Shown here: one piece after another, positions 8,784 through 18,139 of the stretch
How the letters are laid out: each line of letters begins with the position of its first letter
Numbering within the stretch: the stretch's first letter is position 1
Assembly: GCA_023229645.1 (NCBI GenBank)
Contig: JALNYU010000001.1
Coordinates: 1 to 64,000 of the forward strand
Direction: 5' to 3'
Length of the DNA: 64,000 nt
From: Nevskia sp.
GTDB lineage: Bacteria > Pseudomonadota > Gammaproteobacteria > Nevskiales > Nevskiaceae
The notes under the pieces: generated by a model
What the model was told of the DNA's origin: nothing
Seen by the model: the letters and a program-made list of their open reading frames with translations, nothing else
The model's database searches: none
Program-made: the position numbers and the translations under genes

Positions 8784-10217
8784 ATGACCGTCGATTCCAC
8801 CTCCATGCCCACACATTCTGCCGATTCTCAAGGATCCAATGTAGCCGGGACCGATAAATTGTGGGGCGGCCGCTTCGCAGAAAATACCGATACCTTGGTC
8901 GAAGCCTTCTCCGAATCGGTCAGTTTCGACCGCCGACTCTGGCGCCAGGATATCGCCGGCAGCACCGCGCATGCACAAATGTTGACGCACGTCGGTGTCC
9001 TTAGCGTCGCCGAAGGGCAACTGATTGTCGATGGTTTAGCCGCCATCGGTGCGGATATCGAAGCCGGGCGTTTCGTTTGGCAGCAAGCGCTTGAAGACGT
9101 GCACATGAATATCGAAGCGCAGCTCACCGCGCGCATCGGCGAGGCTGGCAAGAAGCTGCACACCGCGCGCAGCCGTAACGACCAAGTCGCTACAGACCTG
9201 CGCCTCTACGTGCGCGATGCGATTGACGAGCTGGCGGTGCTGGCGCAGGCGCTCGCCGATGTTTTGCTGGATCTAGCCGAGCGCGAAGCCGATACCGTTA
9301 TGCCCGGTTTCACCCACATGCAGATTGCGCAACCAGTGGTATTTGGCCACCACATGCTGGCTTGGCGCGAACAAATTCTGCGCGACCGCGCGCGCCTGCT
9401 CGATACGCGCAAGCGCTGCAATGTGCTGCCGCTGGGTTCGGCGGCGTTGGCCGGCACGGTGTATCCGATCGACCGCCATTTCACAGCGGCTGCGTTGGGT
9501 TTCGATTCGGTATCGGAAAACTCGCTAGACGCGGTTAGCGACCGCGATTTCGCCATCGAATTCTGCGCCGCCTGCAGCCTACTGATGATTCATCTTTCGC
9601 GCTGGAGCGAAGAATTAATCCTGTGGTGCAGCCCGATGTTTGGCTTTGTGAAATTGCCGGACCGATTCTGCACCGGTTCTTCGATCATGCCGCAGAAAAA
9701 GAACCCGGACGTGCCAGAACTCGTGCGCGGCAAGACCGGCCGTGTAATCGGCGATCTCACCGCCTTGCTGGTGTTAATGAAAGGCCAACCGCTGGCCTAC
9801 AACCGAGACAATCAGGAAGACAAACCGCCGCTGTTCGATGCGCACGACACCGTTGCTGCCAGCTTGCGGGTGTTTGTTGCGATGCTGCCCAATCTGACAG
9901 TCGATGCCGCCGCCTGCCGTGCCGCTGCGGCGAAAGGCTTTTCGACTGCGACCGACCTCGCCGACTATCTGGTCAAGCGCGGCTTGCCGTTCCGGGACGC
10001 GCACCACGCAGTCGGTAGCGCCGTCGCCTATGCCGTGACCAAAGGCTGTGATCTTGCCGAATTAACCCTGGTTGAATTGCAGCGCTTCTCGCCGCTGATC
10101 GAAGACAGCGTGTATGCGGTGCTAACGCTGGATGGCTCCGTCAGTGCGCGCCAGCACTGGGGCGGCACTGCACCGGCGCAAGTGCGGGCGGCGATAGCGC
10201 GGGCGCGTGCCCGCTAA
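8784..10217 (+). CDS. argH: Argininosuccinate lyase
   Basis: ArgH splits argininosuccinate to arginine and fumarate, the last step of arginine synthesis. The 477-aa protein contains KLWGGRF near the N-terminus, the TARSRNDQVATDLRLY active-site segment, MPGFTHMQ, and the superfamily signature GSSIMPQKKNPD. The open frame extends 99 bases upstream of the ATG at 8784, but that extension overlaps the promoter region toward algZ and lacks conserved sequence. I therefore place the start at 8784. It has a short variable N-terminal extension before KLWGG. Confidence 0.95.
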   Translation: MTVDSTSMPTHSADSQGSNVAGTDKLWGGRFAENTDTLVEAFSESVSFDRRLWRQDIAGSTAHAQMLTHVGVLSVAEGQLIVDGLAAIGADIEAGRFVWQQALEDVHMNIEAQLTARIGEAGKKLHTARSRNDQVATDLRLYVRDAIDELAVLAQALADVLLDLAEREADTVMPGFTHMQIAQPVVFGHHMLAWREQILRDRARLLDTRKRCNVLPLGSAALAGTVYPIDRHFTAAALGFDSVSENSLDAVSDRDFAIEFCAACSLLMIHLSRWSEELILWCSPMFGFVKLPDRFCTGSSIMPQKKNPDVPELVRGKTGRVIGDLTALLVLMKGQPLAYNRDNQEDKPPLFDAHDTVAASLRVFVAMLPNLTVDAAACRAAAAKGFSTATDLADYLVKRGLPFRDAHHAVGSAVAYAVTKGCDLAELTLVELQRFSPLIEDSVYAVLTLDGSVSARQHWGGTAPAQVRAAIARARAR

Positions 10218-10723
10218 TCGGCGAACGCTAGGGCAGGCACTAGCGGTAAATCGGTAACGCCGGGTTCGACGCCGAGTTGCGTCAGCAGTGTGGTTAACTG
10301 GCCGCGATGGTGGGTTTGATGGTTGAACAGATGGGCGACGAGCGTCCAGGCCGGGCGCGTGAAATGCGCGCCGTAGGCTTTGCTGAAATAGCTAAAATCG
10401 GCCGAAAGCCAGTCCGCGCTCAGCGTTTCCACCCAGGTGGACAACTCGGCGTCGAGTGCAGTTCTGCGCGCGTGCAGCGCTGAAAAATCAGCGTCGAGGC
10501 CGTCGTCGGGGTGCAATTCGACGGTCGGCCGGTCGGTAAAGCGATACAGCCAGATGAGGTCCGCATACAACAGATGATTCAGCGTGCCGTGTACCGATTT
10601 AAAAAATGCCCGACGGTCCTCGCGGCGTTGTGCATCCGTTAACTGCGCCGCCGCCGCGTACAGCTTGGCGTTCATCCAGGCGTTGTATTGCACCAGCAAA
10701 CGGCAGTAATCGCGGTCGATCAT
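10214..10723 (-). CDS. DinB family protein
   Basis: The 169-aa product has the DinB/YfiT four-helix pattern with the expected metal-binding histidines: one in the GTLNHLLYADLIWLYRF segment near residue 49 and a pair in LFNHQTHHRGQL near 132-139. DinB-like proteins are metal-dependent enzymes of varied or unknown reaction, several being thiol transferases. It is convergent with argH and overlaps its last 4 bases. It starts 18 bp after the speA stop on the same strand, so it may be co-transcribed with speA. The function is unassigned. Confidence 0.85.
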   Translation of the reverse strand: MIDRDYCRLLVQYNAWMNAKLYAAAAQLTDAQRREDRRAFFKSVHGTLNHLLYADLIWLYRFTDRPTVELHPDDGLDADFSALHARRTALDAELSTWVETLSADWLSADFSYFSKAYGAHFTRPAWTLVAHLFNHQTHHRGQLTTLLTQLGVEPGVTDLPLVPALAFAD

Positions 10724-10740
10724 CGGGCGGCTCCGCTGAC

Positions 10741-12624
10741 TTAGGAGAAATAGGTATACCCGCTTAAGCCCGCTTCGAGCTCGGCGAGCAGCGCCGCGCG
10801 TGGGCCGGCGGGCAGATCAATTGCGGCGAATTTACGCCGATAGCTTTGCGCCAACTCCTCCGGCGCCATGTGGACGTAGCGCAAAAGTTCGTCGGTGCGA
10901 TCGCCGTGTTCGGCGCCTTCGAGGCGCCAGCCGTTGGCGTCGGCGACGACGTTGACGGCGTTGGTATCGCCAAACAAATTGTGCATATCGCCGAGAATTT
11001 CTTGATAAGCGCCGACCATGAAAAAGCCGAGCAAATACGGTTTTCCGGCTTCCAATGCGTGCGCCGGCAGGGTCGGCTCCAGTCCGCCGCGGTCGACGTA
11101 CTGATCAATGCGGCCGTCGGAATCACAGGTCAGATCGCAAAGTGTTGCGCGCAGGCTCGGGCGCTCGTCGAGCCGGTGAATCGGCAGAATCGGGAACACC
11201 TGGTCGATCGCCCAAGCGTCCGGCACCGATTGGAACACCGAGAAGTTACAGAAATATTTTTCCGCGAGCTTTTCGCGCAGTTCGTCCAGCGCTTCCCGAT
11301 GCGCGCGGATATTGCTGTCCAGCTGCGGCGCAACGGCGCGGCAGGCAGCGAAGTAGGTTTTTTCGGCGTAGGCGCGCTGCGTGAGCGTTAACACGCCGTG
11401 CGTGTACTGCGTCTGCGCTTCGCCCAATAGCAACACGGCATCGTGCAGGCATTCCAGCGGGCCGCGGCGTCCGGTATCGCCGAGCAGCGCGTAAAGATCT
11501 TTCAGAATCAGCGGCTCGTCAGCGCCCGGCGGCGGCGGGATGCGGTGCGGCGCCGATTCGTGATCGATCACATCGGTGACCAGCACGGCGTGGTGCGCGG
11601 TTAACGCACGCCCCGATTCGCTGATCAAATCCGGCTCAGGTTGCTGGGTTTCGGCACAAACTTCCTGCAGCGTGCGCACGATTTGGCGCGCGTATTCGTG
11701 CTGGCTGTAATTCATCGAGCAGGACGAACGCGAGCGTGTCCCTTCGTAGTCCACGCCGAGTCCGCCGCCGACGTCGACAGTATCAACCGGCGCGCCCAGT
11801 GCGCGCAGCTCAGCATAGAAGCGCGCCGCTTCGCGCATGCCGCGTTGGATGTCCTGAACATTCGCGATCTGCGAGCCGAGGTGAAAATGCACCATGCGCA
11901 AGCTCGCCAGCGCGCCCGCCTCGCGCAGCTGCGCGACCGCTTCCAGCACTTGCGCGCAGGACAATCCAAATTTCGATTTCTCGCCGCCGGTGTTCTGCCA
12001 TTTGCCGGTGCCAATAGAGGCCAACCGCACGCGTAGTCCGAGCAACGGCACCACGCCGAGCTGCTGCGCCTCGTCGATGACTAGCGCCAATTCCGATGGC
12101 TTTTCGATCACGATGTACACGCGATGCCCGAGCATCTGGCCGATCAACGCGCGGCGGATGTAGCCGCGATCCTTGTAGCCATTGCAGACAATCGTATTGC
12201 CGCTTGGCGCTAAACCGAGCACCGCGGCGAGTTCCGGCTTGCTGCCCGATTCCAGGCCGACGCGCGTGCCGCCGTGTTTGACGATCGCCTCGACGACGCT
12301 GCGCTGCTGATTCACTTTGATCGGATAAACCGCGGTATAAGCGCCGCGATAGCCTAATTCGGCGATGACGTCAGCAAACGCGCCGGTCAGGCGATCAACG
12401 CGGTTGCGGAGGATGTCGGTAAAACGGAGGAGGACTGGCAGCGCCAAGCCTTCGCGCGGCAGCTGCTGCACTAAATCGAACAGGTCGATCGTTACCGCCG
12501 AGCCCGGCCCCTGCGGCTGCACCACGACGTGGCCGCTGGCGTTGACGTCGAAGTAGCCTTCACCCCACTGCGGGATATTGTAGAGAGCGAGCGCTTCGGC
12601 GCTGGTCCAATTATTACGATCCAT
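10741..12624 (-). CDS. speA: Biosynthetic arginine decarboxylase
   Basis: SpeA decarboxylates arginine to agmatine, the entry to putrescine and spermidine. The 627-aa length is usual for the fold-III PLP enzyme. Conserved stretches include YPIKVNQQRSVVEAI (PLP lysine), GLESGSKPEL, the HFHLGSQIANV segment, the VDVGGGLGVDY glycine loop, and the C-terminal MVGAYQEILGDMHNLFGD. It is divergent from speE, with 96 bp between the starts. Together they supply parts of a polyamine route, although agmatine-to-putrescine genes are not in the window. Confidence 0.95.
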   Translation of the reverse strand: MDRNNWTSAEALALYNIPQWGEGYFDVNASGHVVVQPQGPGSAVTIDLFDLVQQLPREGLALPVLLRFTDILRNRVDRLTGAFADVIAELGYRGAYTAVYPIKVNQQRSVVEAIVKHGGTRVGLESGSKPELAAVLGLAPSGNTIVCNGYKDRGYIRRALIGQMLGHRVYIVIEKPSELALVIDEAQQLGVVPLLGLRVRLASIGTGKWQNTGGEKSKFGLSCAQVLEAVAQLREAGALASLRMVHFHLGSQIANVQDIQRGMREAARFYAELRALGAPVDTVDVGGGLGVDYEGTRSRSSCSMNYSQHEYARQIVRTLQEVCAETQQPEPDLISESGRALTAHHAVLVTDVIDHESAPHRIPPPPGADEPLILKDLYALLGDTGRRGPLECLHDAVLLLGEAQTQYTHGVLTLTQRAYAEKTYFAACRAVAPQLDSNIRAHREALDELREKLAEKYFCNFSVFQSVPDAWAIDQVFPILPIHRLDERPSLRATLCDLTCDSDGRIDQYVDRGGLEPTLPAHALEAGKPYLLGFFMVGAYQEILGDMHNLFGDTNAVNVVADANGWRLEGAEHGDRTDELLRYVHMAPEELAQSYRRKFAAIDLPAGPRAALLAELEAGLSGYTYFS

Positions 12625-12720
12625 CCGATTTCCCGTTTCGATAAAGGTGAAACTGTTGCCCTGCGGCTGCTTCCCGACGAGGTCAACGCTTATACTCCGC
12701 GCTCATTTTTGGAGTGCGAC

Positions 12721-13575
12721 ATGTCACTGGATAACCACTGGTTCACCGAGCCCGTTGAGCAAACGGGGACGGCATTTTCGCTGAAACTCGGCGAACGCGT
12801 ACACGCCGAGGCCACGCCGTACCAGAAGATTGAAATTTATCGGACTGAAACGTTCGGTTATTTGATGACGATCGACGGTTGCACGATGGTTTCGACGCGC
12901 GATAACTTCCTTTATCACGAGATGATGTCGCACCCGGTGTTGAACTCGCACCCGAACCCGCGCGATGTCGTTATCGTCGGCGGCGGCGATTGCGGCACGC
13001 TGCGTGAAGTGTTGAAACACCCGGAAGTGAAGACCGCGACGCAAGTCGAAATCGACGAACGTGTAACGCGGCTTTCGGAGCAATATTTCCCCGAACTCTG
13101 CGTTGCCAATGGCGATCCGCGCGCCACGCTGTTCTTCGGCGACGGCATCGCGTGGATGAAAGAAGCCACACCAGAAAGCCTCGACTTGATCATCATCGAC
13201 TCAACCGATCCAGTCGGCCCGGCCGAAGGCTTGTTCGGCCGCAAGTTTTATCTCGACTGCGTTCAGGCGCTGCGGCCGGGCGGCTTGTTGATCCAGCAAT
13301 CGGAATCGCCGCTCTTGCATCTGCCGCTGATTACCGAAATGCATAAATTCATGCGTGAAGCCGGCTTTGCGCAAACCCGGCTGCTGCATTTTCCGCAGGT
13401 GATCTATCCGAGCGGTTGGTGGTCGGGCTCGATTGCGCAGAAAACCGCAGGCCCGTTGGCGGAGCGTCTTGATCCCGCGATGATTGACGCTTTAGGCGCC
13501 CAGTTCTATAACGCTGACACGCATCGCGCGGCGTTTGCGCTGCCGACGTTCGTCAAAAAAGCACTTGGCATCTAA
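12721..13575 (+). CDS. speE: Spermidine synthase (polyamine aminopropyltransferase)
   Basis: SpeE transfers an aminopropyl group from decarboxylated SAM to putrescine. The 284-aa product has the N-terminal beta domain, the SAM-pocket loop VIVGGGDCGTLREV, the EIDERV acidic strand end, and the catalytic IIDSTDPVGPAEGLF segment. The open frame extends upstream to 12529 inside speA, but the ATG at 12721 has a GGAG Shine-Dalgarno at 12711-12714 and begins at the conserved N-terminus. The glycine loop has Cys where many relatives have Gly, a minor variation. Confidence 0.95.
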   Translation: MSLDNHWFTEPVEQTGTAFSLKLGERVHAEATPYQKIEIYRTETFGYLMTIDGCTMVSTRDNFLYHEMMSHPVLNSHPNPRDVVIVGGGDCGTLREVLKHPEVKTATQVEIDERVTRLSEQYFPELCVANGDPRATLFFGDGIAWMKEATPESLDLIIIDSTDPVGPAEGLFGRKFYLDCVQALRPGGLLIQQSESPLLHLPLITEMHKFMREAGFAQTRLLHFPQVIYPSGWWSGSIAQKTAGPLAERLDPAMIDALGAQFYNADTHRAAFALPTFVKKALGI

Positions 13576-13620
13576 ACCCTCTGCCGCGCCGCGCGGGCAG
13601 GATACCGGCGCGGTAGTGCT

Positions 13621-14001
13621 TTAAGTTGCGCCGCAGATGTCGCGGATCGCCTGCTCGGTTTTTTCGATCAGCTTTTGTTTCTGCTCGGCGGTGAACTCAC
13701 GCGTTTCGCCGAGCGCGCTGGTTTCAGTGATTTTTCCGGCGCTGCGGTAGGTCGCCAGCTGATCTTTTTTGCGCTGGCATTCCTCGGCCGACGGCGCCGC
13801 CGCGGCGGTTGATTTCGCCGCAGGTTCGCCCGGATTGGCGGGCGGCGCTTTCGGCGCAACTTCGCGCGCGTTGCCAGATGGCTGATCGCCGTAATGGACG
13901 TGCCCTTGGCTATCGGTCCAGCGATAAACTTTACCGTTGGCGAGCGTCGGCAGTGCGGCGAAAAGACTGGCAGCAACGAGCAGGCGGGGCAAGATAGTCA
14001 T
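13621..14001 (-). CDS. DUF4124 domain periplasmic protein
   Basis: The 126-aa product has a cleavable signal peptide (about 1-21, ending LPTLANG) and then the short DUF4124 module with the KVYRWTDSQGHVHYGDQP pattern. A low-complexity Ala/Pro stretch and a charged helical tail follow. DUF4124 proteins are common small envelope proteins of unknown role in proteobacteria. It is convergent with speE, whose stop lies 45 bp away. Confidence 0.85.
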   Translation of the reverse strand: MTILPRLLVAASLFAALPTLANGKVYRWTDSQGHVHYGDQPSGNAREVAPKAPPANPGEPAAKSTAAAAPSAEECQRKKDQLATYRSAGKITETSALGETREFTAEQKQKLIEKTEQAIRDICGAT

Positions 14002-14117
14002 GGCGGCGTTCCACGGAGTGAGGCCTTAGTCTATTACGGATGATTGACTACGCCAAAGTCCTGTGCAATACGGACATCAGAGCGTAGTCAATCCAACCGT
14101 TCCCTTACCGCCGCCGT

Positions 14118-14456
14118 TCAAACGGCTTCGACGCCGGATTCGCCGGTGCGAATACGCACGGTTTGGTTCAGGTCGTAAACGAAGATTTTGCCATCGCCGA
14201 TTTGACCGGTGCGCGCTGCCTTAATGATTGCTTCAACGGCGCGTTCGACTTGCTCCGGCGTCAGCGCCACTTCCAGTTTGATTTTAGGCAGTAGATCGAC
14301 CACGTATTCGGCGCCGCGGTACAGTTCGGTATGGCCTTTTTGGCGGCCAAAGCCACGGACTTCGGTAACGGTCATCCCTTGTACGCCCGCCTCCGCCAAC
14401 GCTTCGCGGACTGCGTCGAGACGGAACGGTTTGATGATGGCAATCAGCATTTTCAT
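14118..14456 (-). CDS. P-II nitrogen regulatory protein (GlnB/GlnK type)
   Basis: The 112-aa trimeric P-II signal protein begins MKMLIAIIKPFRLD and has the T-loop GHTELYRGAEYVVDLLPK with the uridylylation tyrosine (Tyr51). The C-terminal GDGKIFV nucleotide-binding motif is present. It senses 2-oxoglutarate and ATP/ADP and controls glutamine synthetase adenylylation, NtrB or AmtB. It lies downstream of amtB on the same strand, beyond a strong terminator, so it probably has its own promoter in 14457-14590. It is one of two P-II genes flanking amtB; I cannot tell which is GlnB. Confidence 0.93.
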   Translation of the reverse strand: MKMLIAIIKPFRLDAVREALAEAGVQGMTVTEVRGFGRQKGHTELYRGAEYVVDLLPKIKLEVALTPEQVERAVEAIIKAARTGQIGDGKIFVYDLNQTVRIRTGESGVEAV

Positions 14457-14590
14457 TATTAGTTCTCTCTTTGGGGCGGAACGGCCCCGAGTGTAACAAA
14501 GTGATTAAATAACGCCCGTTCCAGCGGCGCGGGTCGATCTGAATCCTGCGTCGGCTGAAGCCGGCTGCCATTGTGCAGCAACGGCGGGAT

Positions 14591-14621
14591 AAAAAAAGGC
14601 GGGCCAGCGATAGGCCCGCCT
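14591..14621 (-). terminator. Rho-independent terminator after amtB
   Basis: Read on the minus strand, AGGCGGGCC (14621-14613) pairs with GGCCCGCCT (14605-14597), giving a 9-bp GC-rich stem with a 7-nt loop. A run of seven T residues follows at 14597-14591. It sits 41-71 bp past the amtB stop and ends the glnK-amtB transcript before the next P-II gene. Confidence 0.9.
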
Positions 14622-14661
14622 AAAGTTTCAACCCCCTGGAGAAACGTTTAGCAAAAGCGGC

Positions 14662-16233
14662 TTACGGGTTGTAAGCCTTCTCCCCGTGTTCGGACAGATC
14701 AAGGCCTTCGGCTTCTTGTTCTTCCGTGACGCGGATGCCAATCGTGAATTTCAGAACCAGCAACGTGATGATCGAGACCACGGCCGACCAGACGATTGCG
14801 GTGCCAACACCCCACAGCTGACTGATGAACTGCGCAGTGGCGTCGAATGGCGCAACAGCGTTAGCCACATAGTCGTACACGCCGGTGCCGCCGAGGGCCG
14901 GGTTGACGAAGATGCCGGTACCGAGCGCACCGATGATGCCGCCGACGGCGTGGACGCCGAAGGCATCAAGCGCATCGTCATAGCCGAGCAGCGCTTTCAG
15001 CTTGGTGACGGCGAGCAAGCAGACCACACCGGCGACTGCGCAGATCCAGAACGCGCCGAGCGGGCCAACCCAGCCGCAAGCCGGCGTGATCGCAACCAGA
15101 CCGGCAACCGCACCAGAAACGATGCCGAGCAGGCTCGGTTTGCCTTTTAGAATCCATTCGGCGAAGAACCAAGCCACTGCCGCCACTGCGGTACCAAACA
15201 GCGTGTTGAAGAAGGCCAGGCCTGCAGTGCCGGTGGCTTCGAGGTTGGAACCGGCGTTGAAGCCGAACCAGCCCACCCACAGCAGGGCGCCGCCAATCAT
15301 CGTCATCGCTAAGCTATGCGGCGCCATTTGCGTGCGGCCGTAGCCGGTGCGCTTGCCGAGGAAGATTGCGCAGATCAGCGCGGCGATACCGGCGTTGATG
15401 TGCACAACGGTGCCGCCCGCGAAGTCGAGCGCGCCTTTCTGGAACAAGAAACCGGCGTGCTCACCCGCGAGGGCGCCAGCAGCGGCATCGGTGTAGGCGT
15501 CCGGGCCATCCCAGTACCAAACCATGTGCGCCATCGGCAGGTACGAGAACGTGAACCAGACCACCGAGAAGATCAGCACGGCGGAGAACTTCATGCGTTC
15601 GGCGTAACCGCCAGCAATCAGCGCAACCGTAATCGCGGCGAACGTCAGCTGGAACACCACGTAGATGTATTCCGGCAAATATTGGCCCTTGCTGAACGTT
15701 GCGGCGACTGTTGTGCCGTCAACGCCGTGCATAAACCATTTCGACAGGTTGCCAAAGAATGGCCCACTGCTGGTGAATGCGAGGCTGTAGCCGTAAACGA
15801 CCCAGAGCACGGCGATGATGCTGAAGATCGCAAACATCTGCGTCATCACCGACAGGAAGTTCTTCGAACGAACCAAGCCGCCGTAGAACAGCGCTAAGCC
15901 TGGCAACGTCATCATCAGGACGATCGCGGTGGCGATCATCATCCAAGATGCGTCGCCCTTATTGCAGTCAAAGCCTTTGTCGCCGCAGTGCGGTACGGCC
16001 GCAGCTTCGGCAGGGGCCTCCGTTGTCGCCGCAGGCGCGGCTTCTGCCGCTTCGGGTGCGGGCGTTGCGGCGGCATCGGCGGCTGGCGCCGCGTCTGTAG
16101 CGGCCGGAGCCGCTTCAGCGGCAGCGGCTGGTTTATCAGCAGCGGCCGGCTCGTCGGCAGCATAAGTTGCGCTGCCGCAGGCGGCTAAACCCGCGAAAAG
16201 CAGCGCGCGGGACAGTTTGCCAAGTGAAATCAT
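14662..16233 (-). CDS. amtB: Ammonium transporter AmtB
   Basis: The 523-aa inner-membrane ammonium channel is trimeric in its family. A signal peptide (about 1-25) is followed by an unusual Ala/Pro/Glu-rich stretch (about 26-80). The eleven-helix Amt core follows, with the GLALFYGGLVR start, the ASADAAAGA-like region and the twin pore histidines in FAGGTVVHINAG and DAFGVHAVGGIIG. The C-terminal tail (GLDLSEHGEKAYNP) is the part that meets GlnK. It lies 20 bp downstream of the first P-II gene, forming a glnK-amtB operon. The low-complexity N-terminal insert is longer than in Escherichia coli AmtB. Confidence 0.95.
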   Translation of the reverse strand: MISLGKLSRALLFAGLAACGSATYAADEPAAADKPAAAAEAAPAATDAAPAADAAATPAPEAAEAAPAATTEAPAEAAAVPHCGDKGFDCNKGDASWMMIATAIVLMMTLPGLALFYGGLVRSKNFLSVMTQMFAIFSIIAVLWVVYGYSLAFTSSGPFFGNLSKWFMHGVDGTTVAATFSKGQYLPEYIYVVFQLTFAAITVALIAGGYAERMKFSAVLIFSVVWFTFSYLPMAHMVWYWDGPDAYTDAAAGALAGEHAGFLFQKGALDFAGGTVVHINAGIAALICAIFLGKRTGYGRTQMAPHSLAMTMIGGALLWVGWFGFNAGSNLEATGTAGLAFFNTLFGTAVAAVAWFFAEWILKGKPSLLGIVSGAVAGLVAITPACGWVGPLGAFWICAVAGVVCLLAVTKLKALLGYDDALDAFGVHAVGGIIGALGTGIFVNPALGGTGVYDYVANAVAPFDATAQFISQLWGVGTAIVWSAVVSIITLLVLKFTIGIRVTEEQEAEGLDLSEHGEKAYNP

Positions 16234-16253
16234 CGGAAGCCCCCTGAATATGG

Positions 16254-16592
16254 TTATAGAGCGTCGCGACCGGTCTCACCGGTGCGAATGCGAATGGCTT
16301 GGTCCAGCGCGGTTACGAACACTTTGCCGTCGCCGATCTTGCCGGTATGGGCGGACTTGGTGATCGCTTCGATTGCTGTTTCCAGTTTGTCGTCGTCAAT
16401 TGCGACTTCGATCTTCACTTTCGGCAGGAAATCGACAACGTATTCGGCGCCGCGATATAGCTCGGTATGGCCTTTTTGGCGACCAAAACCTTTAACCTCG
16501 GTGACCGTAATACCCGCAACTCCGATCTCCGAAAGCGCTTCACGGACCTCGTCAAGCTTGAATGGCTTGATGATGGCGGTGATCAATTTCAT
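16254..16592 (-). CDS. glnK: P-II protein GlnK, amtB operon leader gene
   Basis: The 112-aa P-II protein begins MKLITAIIKPFKLDEVREAL and has the T-loop GHTELYRGAEYVVDFLPKVK (Tyr51) and the GDGKVFV motif. It is the first gene of the operon with amtB, where GlnK normally plugs the ammonium channel when nitrogen is sufficient. It is close to, but clearly not identical with, the P-II gene at 14118-14456. A possible sigma-54 promoter lies about 80 bp upstream. Confidence 0.94.
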   Translation of the reverse strand: MKLITAIIKPFKLDEVREALSEIGVAGITVTEVKGFGRQKGHTELYRGAEYVVDFLPKVKIEVAIDDDKLETAIEAITKSAHTGKIGDGKVFVTALDQAIRIRTGETGRDAL

Positions 16593-16670
16593 TGAAGCAA
16601 CTCCTTAAACGTTTGTCGGCGGCGAGCGCCCTGGTGTCGCGTCTCGACCCCTAGAGCGCGGCAAATGGCT

Positions 16671-16690
16671 TAAAGCACGGAGCATGCCAG
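16671..16690 (-). promoter_or_regulatory. Possible sigma-54 (-24/-12) promoter for glnK-amtB
   Basis: On the minus strand the sequence CTGGCATGCTCCGTGCTTTA has the invariant GG and GC separated by 10 bases, close to the TGGCAC-N5-TTGCA consensus. The predicted start is about 70 bp before glnK. Sigma-54/NtrC control is the established mode for glnK-amtB. I could not recognise NtrC boxes upstream, so this is tentative. Confidence 0.4.
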
Positions 16691-16772
16691 CAAGCTGGAT
16701 GCTTTCAATCGCTTACGCGCAGCTTGAGCAACCGCGCAGCATCTTTTACCGTGCAGCTTCAATTCCCCTTGG

Positions 16773-18071
16773 GTGACCCGCGCAATGCGCGATTGGATCT
16801 TGGCCGGCGCCGGTATTGCGATGATGGCTGGCATCATCATTGGTGCACTGGTAACGGGCGGTAGCGCGCCCACTATCGGCGGGATTCGCGCCGAATTTCT
16901 GCTATTCGCGCTGACCTTGCTCGGCGTCGCGTTTTTGCACCACCAAACACTCGGTGTGGCGTTATGCGGTTTGTTGGCGATTGTTGTGCTGCGCCTCGCC
17001 GTGGCGGCGAGCGGCGGGCTGGCGTTTGACCCGCTGCAGCATCTGCAGCATGAAGCGGTAACGCTGATCAACCTTTTCGGCTTGTTGATTGGCTTTGCGA
17101 TTTTGGCGCGGCACTTCGAAGAGTCGGGCGTGCCGGATTTGCTGCCGCGTTATCTACCGGACGACTGGAAAGGCGGTTTTGTCCTGCTGCTGATGGTGTT
17201 CGTGTTGTCGGCGTTTCTCGATAACATCGCCGCGGCCATCATCGGCGGTACCGTCGCCAACCATGTCTATAAGGGCCGGGTCGATATCGGCTACTTGGCC
17301 GCGATCGTCGCTGCCAGCAACGCCGGTGGCGCCGGTAGTGTGGTGGGCGATACGACGACGACAATGATGTGGATCGACGGCGTTGACGCTGGCAACGTCG
17401 TACATGCCTACGTCGCAGCGCTGCCGGCGACGCTGTTATTCGGCGTGATCGCGGCGTTGCAGCAGCATCGCTTCCAAGCCATTCGTAAAGACCCGCCGCA
17501 GAACGCTCATTTTGGCAAAGCGCGGTTGGTTGCGGTGTTGCTGATTCTGATCGGGGCGATTGCTACCAACGTCTGGCTCGATTTCCCTGCCGCTGGCGTC
17601 TGGTTCGCGATCCTTGTCGTTGCGCCGTTCGTGCGCACCGATTGGCGCGTGGTCGGAAATGCGTTTAAGGGCAGCGTGTTTTTGCTGTCGTTGGTCGTTG
17701 CCGCTTCGCTGATGCCGGTGCAGGATCTGCCCCTGCCATCGGCGATGACCGTGCTCGGCATCGGTTTCGTATCAGCGGTATTCGATAACATCCCATTGAC
17801 CAAGCTGGCGTTGGAGCAAGGCGGCTACGACTGGGGGGTGCTCGCTTACGCAGTTGGCTTCGGTGGCTCGATGATCTGGTTTGGCTCGTCGGCCGGCGTT
17901 GCGCTTTCTGGCCTTTTCCCGCAAGCGAAGTCGGCAGGGCTTTGGCTAAAGCGCGGTTGGCATGTGATGCTGGCCTACGTGTTCGGCTTTTTCGTCATGC
18001 TTGCATTGGTCGGCTGGCACCCACACGCGCCGCACCGCAACCCGCCTAGCGCGACGGCGTCCGTGCACTAG
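16773..18071 (+). CDS. Ion transporter, NhaD/CitM (IT) superfamily
   Basis: The 432-aa protein has about 11-12 membrane helices. Two equivalent motifs, FLDNIAAAIIGGT and FDNIPLTKLALEQGG, mark the two inverted halves of ion-transporter-superfamily carriers, and GDTTTTMMW follows the first. Such proteins are sodium/proton antiporters (NhaD) or carriers for carboxylates or oxyanions; the substrate cannot be fixed from sequence. The start is GTG at 16773 or the in-frame ATG at 16785. It is divergent from glnK and upstream of ubiK. Confidence 0.8.
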   Translation: MTRAMRDWILAGAGIAMMAGIIIGALVTGGSAPTIGGIRAEFLLFALTLLGVAFLHHQTLGVALCGLLAIVVLRLAVAASGGLAFDPLQHLQHEAVTLINLFGLLIGFAILARHFEESGVPDLLPRYLPDDWKGGFVLLLMVFVLSAFLDNIAAAIIGGTVANHVYKGRVDIGYLAAIVAASNAGGAGSVVGDTTTTMMWIDGVDAGNVVHAYVAALPATLLFGVIAALQQHRFQAIRKDPPQNAHFGKARLVAVLLILIGAIATNVWLDFPAAGVWFAILVVAPFVRTDWRVVGNAFKGSVFLLSLVVAASLMPVQDLPLPSAMTVLGIGFVSAVFDNIPLTKLALEQGGYDWGVLAYAVGFGGSMIWFGSSAGVALSGLFPQAKSAGLWLKRGWHVMLAYVFGFFVMLALVGWHPHAPHRNPPSATASVH

Positions 18072-18139
18072 TCCCTAGCCGCGCGGGCTTAGGGCAACCG
18101 GCCGCGCTAAACTTCAACCTTCTATTGCGGACCCTCACG

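Noticed and set aside
12529..12720. Upstream extension of speE
   Set aside because: It lies antisense in the speA start region; the ATG at 12721 has a good Shine-Dalgarno and the conserved N-terminus.
18073..18094. Hairpin after the ion transporter as a terminator
   Set aside because: The stem is imperfect and no T-run follows; ubiK starts only 46 bp beyond.
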